Shown here: positions 4,975 through 6,455 of the stretch, piece after piece
How positions within the stretch are numbered: the first letter of the stretch is position 1
Layout: every line of letters begins with the position of its first letter
Assembly (NCBI GenBank): GCA_030671645.1
Contig: DAOVHV010000059.1
Coordinates: 1-6,455, forward strand
Direction: 5' to 3'
Length of the DNA stretch: 6,455 nucleotides
Source: a bacterium
Lineage (GTDB): Bacteria; Bipolaricaulota; Bipolaricaulia; UBA7950; UBA9294
Notes under the pieces: generated by a model
Told to the model about the DNA's origin: nothing
What the model saw: the letters and a program-made list of their open reading frames with translations, nothing else
Database searches by the model: none
Made by a program: the position numbers and the translations under genes

Positions 4975-5982
4975 TTAGCTCCCGGCAGGCCTGAAGCTGC
5001 TGGAAACGGGCGCATCCAGAGCATTTTCGGCGATGTTGAATCCATACTCTGCGATCCGTAGCAGACTATCCAAAGCGATGCTGACCGATGAAGCGGCAGC
5101 CGGTTGGTTCTCGGAGGCTATGCGGCGCGTAATGGCGAACAGCTGGCCTTCCTGTTCTCTCATCTCCAGCACTTGATTGGCCAGATCAGTGTCCTGCTCA
5201 ACAAAAGAACGGACCGCTAGATTGAGCACTTCGTTAGAGTCCTTGGATCGTGCTTTGATCTCTGCGGATACACGCTTGACCACTGGGCCATCCAACGCGA
5301 GGGCCGCTTCGGATATTTTGGCGGCATGATCTGCGACTCGCTCCAATTGATCGGCCACCTCGTGGTAGTGCAGGAATTGAGGACGAGACAGTGCACAGTC
5401 TTCCTCGGTCGTGAGATCTCGCAGAAGAAGACTGAACTGCCGTGCCACCAGCAAAACAAGTCGATCGATGTCGCGATCGCGATCCATCACATCATGAGCC
5501 AGTTCTTCATCATGCTCGCAGAATGCGATTACGGCATCGGCCAACATGGCTTTGGTGATGTCGAAGACTCGCTCCACCGTCTTGTGCACCGGGAAGTCCT
5601 TGATGTTCACCAGAGAGTGCAATACGATCAGTTGCTGGGTTTCTTCGAAGATTTCGAGCCCCACCAAGCTCTGGGAGATTTCTCGCACCATGCGCCGTTG
5701 TTCTGGACGAATTCGCTTGCCACGGACCGAAATGATATCGAATCCAGCGATGTAGCGAGCGATTACCTCTCGTTGCAGACGGTCGAACTCCCATTCCTGG
5801 AGGTCGATGGTGCATCGGTTGGACTCGGAAACGCTTTTGGGAACAAGTAGCAACGCTCCCGAATCGTTAGGAATGAGATGAATCTTTGCCCCGGTTGTAA
5901 TGCCGGCGCCCTCCGCCCATTGCTTGGGTAGGGTCACGAAGTACGTCGATCCCCCCGTCTTCTGTACCTTTCGTGTAAACAC
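4975..5982 (-). CDS. AbrB/SpoVT-PhoU fusion, phosphate uptake regulator-like protein
   Basis: A 335-residue regulator joining a swapped-hairpin AbrB DNA-binding domain to PhoU helical bundles. N-terminus: RKVQKTGGSTYFVTLPKQWA (4-23), then the second strand pair to about residue 50. PhoU part: first bundle with DRDRDIDRL (167-175) and LERVADHAAKI (213-223), whose D/ExxxD pairs match PhoU metal-binding motifs. The second bundle is less conserved, with REQEGQL (275-281) and LLRIAEYGFNIAE (307-319), where the usual E and D are L308 and E312. PhoU proteins restrain phosphate uptake with Pst transporters and PhoR-type kinases; here the AbrB domain implies direct DNA binding. This architecture is typical of archaea. 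GTG 5982 has GGAGG with a 4-base spacer; the overlapping ATG at 5984 is out of frame. No pst or pit genes are adjacent in this window. Confidence 0.88.
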   Translation of the reverse strand: MFTRKVQKTGGSTYFVTLPKQWAEGAGITTGAKIHLIPNDSGALLLVPKSVSESNRCTIDLQEWEFDRLQREVIARYIAGFDIISVRGKRIRPEQRRMVREISQSLVGLEIFEETQQLIVLHSLVNIKDFPVHKTVERVFDITKAMLADAVIAFCEHDEELAHDVMDRDRDIDRLVLLVARQFSLLLRDLTTEEDCALSRPQFLHYHEVADQLERVADHAAKISEAALALDGPVVKRVSAEIKARSKDSNEVLNLAVRSFVEQDTDLANQVLEMREQEGQLFAITRRIASENQPAAASSVSIALDSLLRIAEYGFNIAENALDAPVSSSFRPAGS

Positions 5983-6008
5983 ATTCCCTCCAGATAAGCA
6001 ACGACGAT

Positions 6009-6023
6009 GCTATATCCTATAGC
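6009..6023. promoter_or_regulatory. Palindrome upstream of AbrB-PhoU, possible autoregulatory operator
   Basis: GCTATA-TCC-TATAGC, perfect 6-base arms around three bases, 27 bases before the GTG start. It covers the proposed -10 region. A related TATATAG lies at 6048-6054. AbrB-family proteins commonly bind AT-rich promoter DNA, so self-binding is a reasonable guess but nothing more. Confidence 0.45.
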
Positions 6024-6042
6024 AATCTACGGACCGGAGCAA
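6014..6042 (-). promoter_or_regulatory. Tentative promoter of AbrB-PhoU gene
   Basis: Minus strand TTGCTC (6042-6037), 17 bases, TAGGAT (6019-6014): 3 of 6 and 4 of 6 matches at ideal spacing. The start would be near 6007, leaving a leader of about 25 bases that contains the GGAGG. The -10 sits inside the palindrome. Confidence 0.3.
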
Positions 6043-6071
6043 TTAGTTATATAGAAACTCAAACAACTACC

Positions 6072-6114
6072 CGGGCGCATACATTTCTGCAATTCCTTGC
6101 CAAACGCCCGTTTT
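6072..6114 (+). terminator. Long-loop inverted repeat followed by TTTT
   Basis: CGGGCG (6072-6077) pairs with CGCCCG (6105-6110), followed at once by TTTT (6111-6114). The 27-base loop holds a nested GCAA-TTCC-TTGC hairpin (6090-6101). The arrangement resembles an intrinsic terminator on the plus strand, but no plus-strand gene ends here. A small RNA, an attenuator or the decayed edge of something else are alternatives. Confidence 0.25.
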
Positions 6115-6160
6115 CGTGGAACGGAATGAATAGTATGGCGTCAGTAGGAGAAACAGGGTG

Positions 6161-6311
6161 ATGTATGCAAAAATCGGATAGGCACTCGTTCTAGTTGCAG
6201 GTGTCGGGCATTGTCTTGACGCTCGTCGGGTTGACGATCAAGAAACGGAAGAAGGCAAACCAGCTAAGTTCACGCGAACTGAGCCGGTTTCTTCGTGATC
6301 GCTTCGTCTAA
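6161..6311 (+). pseudogene. Broken small single-span membrane protein gene
   Basis: Behind AGGAG (6146-6150), ATG 6161 reads MYAKIG, a TAG stop at 6179-6181, then ALVLVAGVG in the same frame to about 6208. The adjacent frame continues IVLTLVGLTIKKRKKANQ (6210-6263) and SSRELSRFLRDRFV to TAA at 6309-6311. Removing one G from the GGG at 6206-6208 joins the two. The repaired product would be about 49 residues: a short lead, one membrane helix of about 20 residues, then a strongly basic KKRKK cytoplasmic flank. The nonsense codon and the frameshift together argue for a decayed gene or sequence errors. I recognise no family. It overlaps the convergent partial gene by three bases. Confidence 0.45.
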
Positions 6312-6455
6312 TCGATCTTGATCTCCGGAGCCTGCGCAATGATACCTGCTTGCATAAGAGATTTGGTCTCGGCTTGGGCATGGAGAATCTTGGCTTCGGC
6401 CTCCGCCCGCAGTTCGTCTGCGGTGAGAATGCGTCGAGCGATGCCCTGCTCAATG
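6308..6455 (-). CDS. C-terminal 48 codons of an unidentified coiled-coil-like protein (partial at the window edge)
   Basis: An open minus-strand frame enters from the right edge and ends with TAG at 6308-6310. The visible end reads IEQGIARRILTADELRAE, then AEAKILHAQAETKSLMQ, then AGIIAQAPEIKID. It is rich in Ala, Glu, Lys and Gln with heptad-like hydrophobic spacing, as in the C-terminal helix of SPFH/band-7 (flotillin-like) proteins, but coiled-coil tails of many other proteins look alike. I therefore give no function. Codon use is GC-rich and protein-like, unlike the overlapping 71-residue Arg/Pro-rich frame at 6238-6453, which I treat as its shadow. The N-terminus lies outside the window. 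Confidence 0.6.
   Translation of the reverse strand, partial: IEQGIARRILTADELRAEAEAKILHAQAETKSLMQAGIIAQAPEIKID

Noticed and set aside
4782..5045. Minus-strand 87-codon frame crossing the gap after AbrB-PhoU
   Set aside because: It overlaps the end of the AbrB-PhoU gene in another frame and has no recognisable features or ribosome binding site.
5326..5850. Plus-strand open frame of 174 codons opposite AbrB-PhoU
   Set aside because: Antisense shadow of a confidently assigned gene; His/Gln-rich with no motif and no convincing ribosome binding site.
6238..6453. Minus-strand 71-codon open frame at the right edge
   Set aside because: Arg/Pro/Ser-rich product typical of an off-frame; the alternative same-strand frame ending at 6308 is far more protein-like.
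1..6455. CRISPR array, tRNA or rRNA genes
   Set aside because: No regularly spaced repeats, no tRNA cloverleaf landmarks and no rRNA-like stretches were seen on either strand.

Overview
This window is bacterial chromosomal DNA. The two ribosomal proteins (bL31 and uS9) are of bacterial type, start sites carry GGAGG-type Shine-Dalgarno sequences, and the best promoter matches the sigma-70 consensus almost perfectly. The S9 C-terminus (ERKK...KARKSEQYSKR) recalls Bacteroidetes/Rhodothermus/Balneola-like lineages, but this is a weak hint and I do not name a genus. One gene (AbrB-PhoU) belongs to a type best known from archaea.

Layout. Positions 32-651 (minus) hold rpsI-rpmE, read from a strong promoter at 744-772. 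Just upstream on the same strand, 815-2224, is a mercuric-reductase/dihydrolipoamide-dehydrogenase-like flavoprotein. A short divergent promoter region (2225-2344) separates it from a plus-strand operon at 2345-4020: an AlkD-type HEAT-repeat DNA glycosylase, a cysteine-rich DUF3795 protein, and a Nim-like FMN split-barrel protein whose start overlaps the previous stop (ATGA). A hairpin with a short T run lies at the operon end.

Positions 4021-4303 hold no intact gene but contain the frameshifted C-terminal remnant of a REP-associated/IS200-like tyrosine transposase. Next, on the minus strand, are a second split-barrel flavoprotein (4304-4735) and an AbrB-PhoU regulator (4975-5982). The intergenic stretch 5983-6160 has a GCTATA/TATAGC palindrome at the phoU promoter and a second, larger inverted repeat. 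Positions 6161-6311 look like a small broken membrane-protein gene (one nonsense codon plus one frameshift). It runs tail-to-tail into the C-terminal 48 codons of a minus-strand gene that leaves the window at 6455.

Functionally the middle of the window is coloured by redox and damage handling: a disulfide-type flavoprotein, two FMN split-barrels, an alkylpurine glycosylase and a cysteine-rich metal-binding candidate. The common theme is inference. I did not find a clearly new system. The most unusual items are the archaeal-type AbrB-PhoU, the two decayed genes, S9 uncoupled from L13, and the alkD-DUF3795-nim operon.
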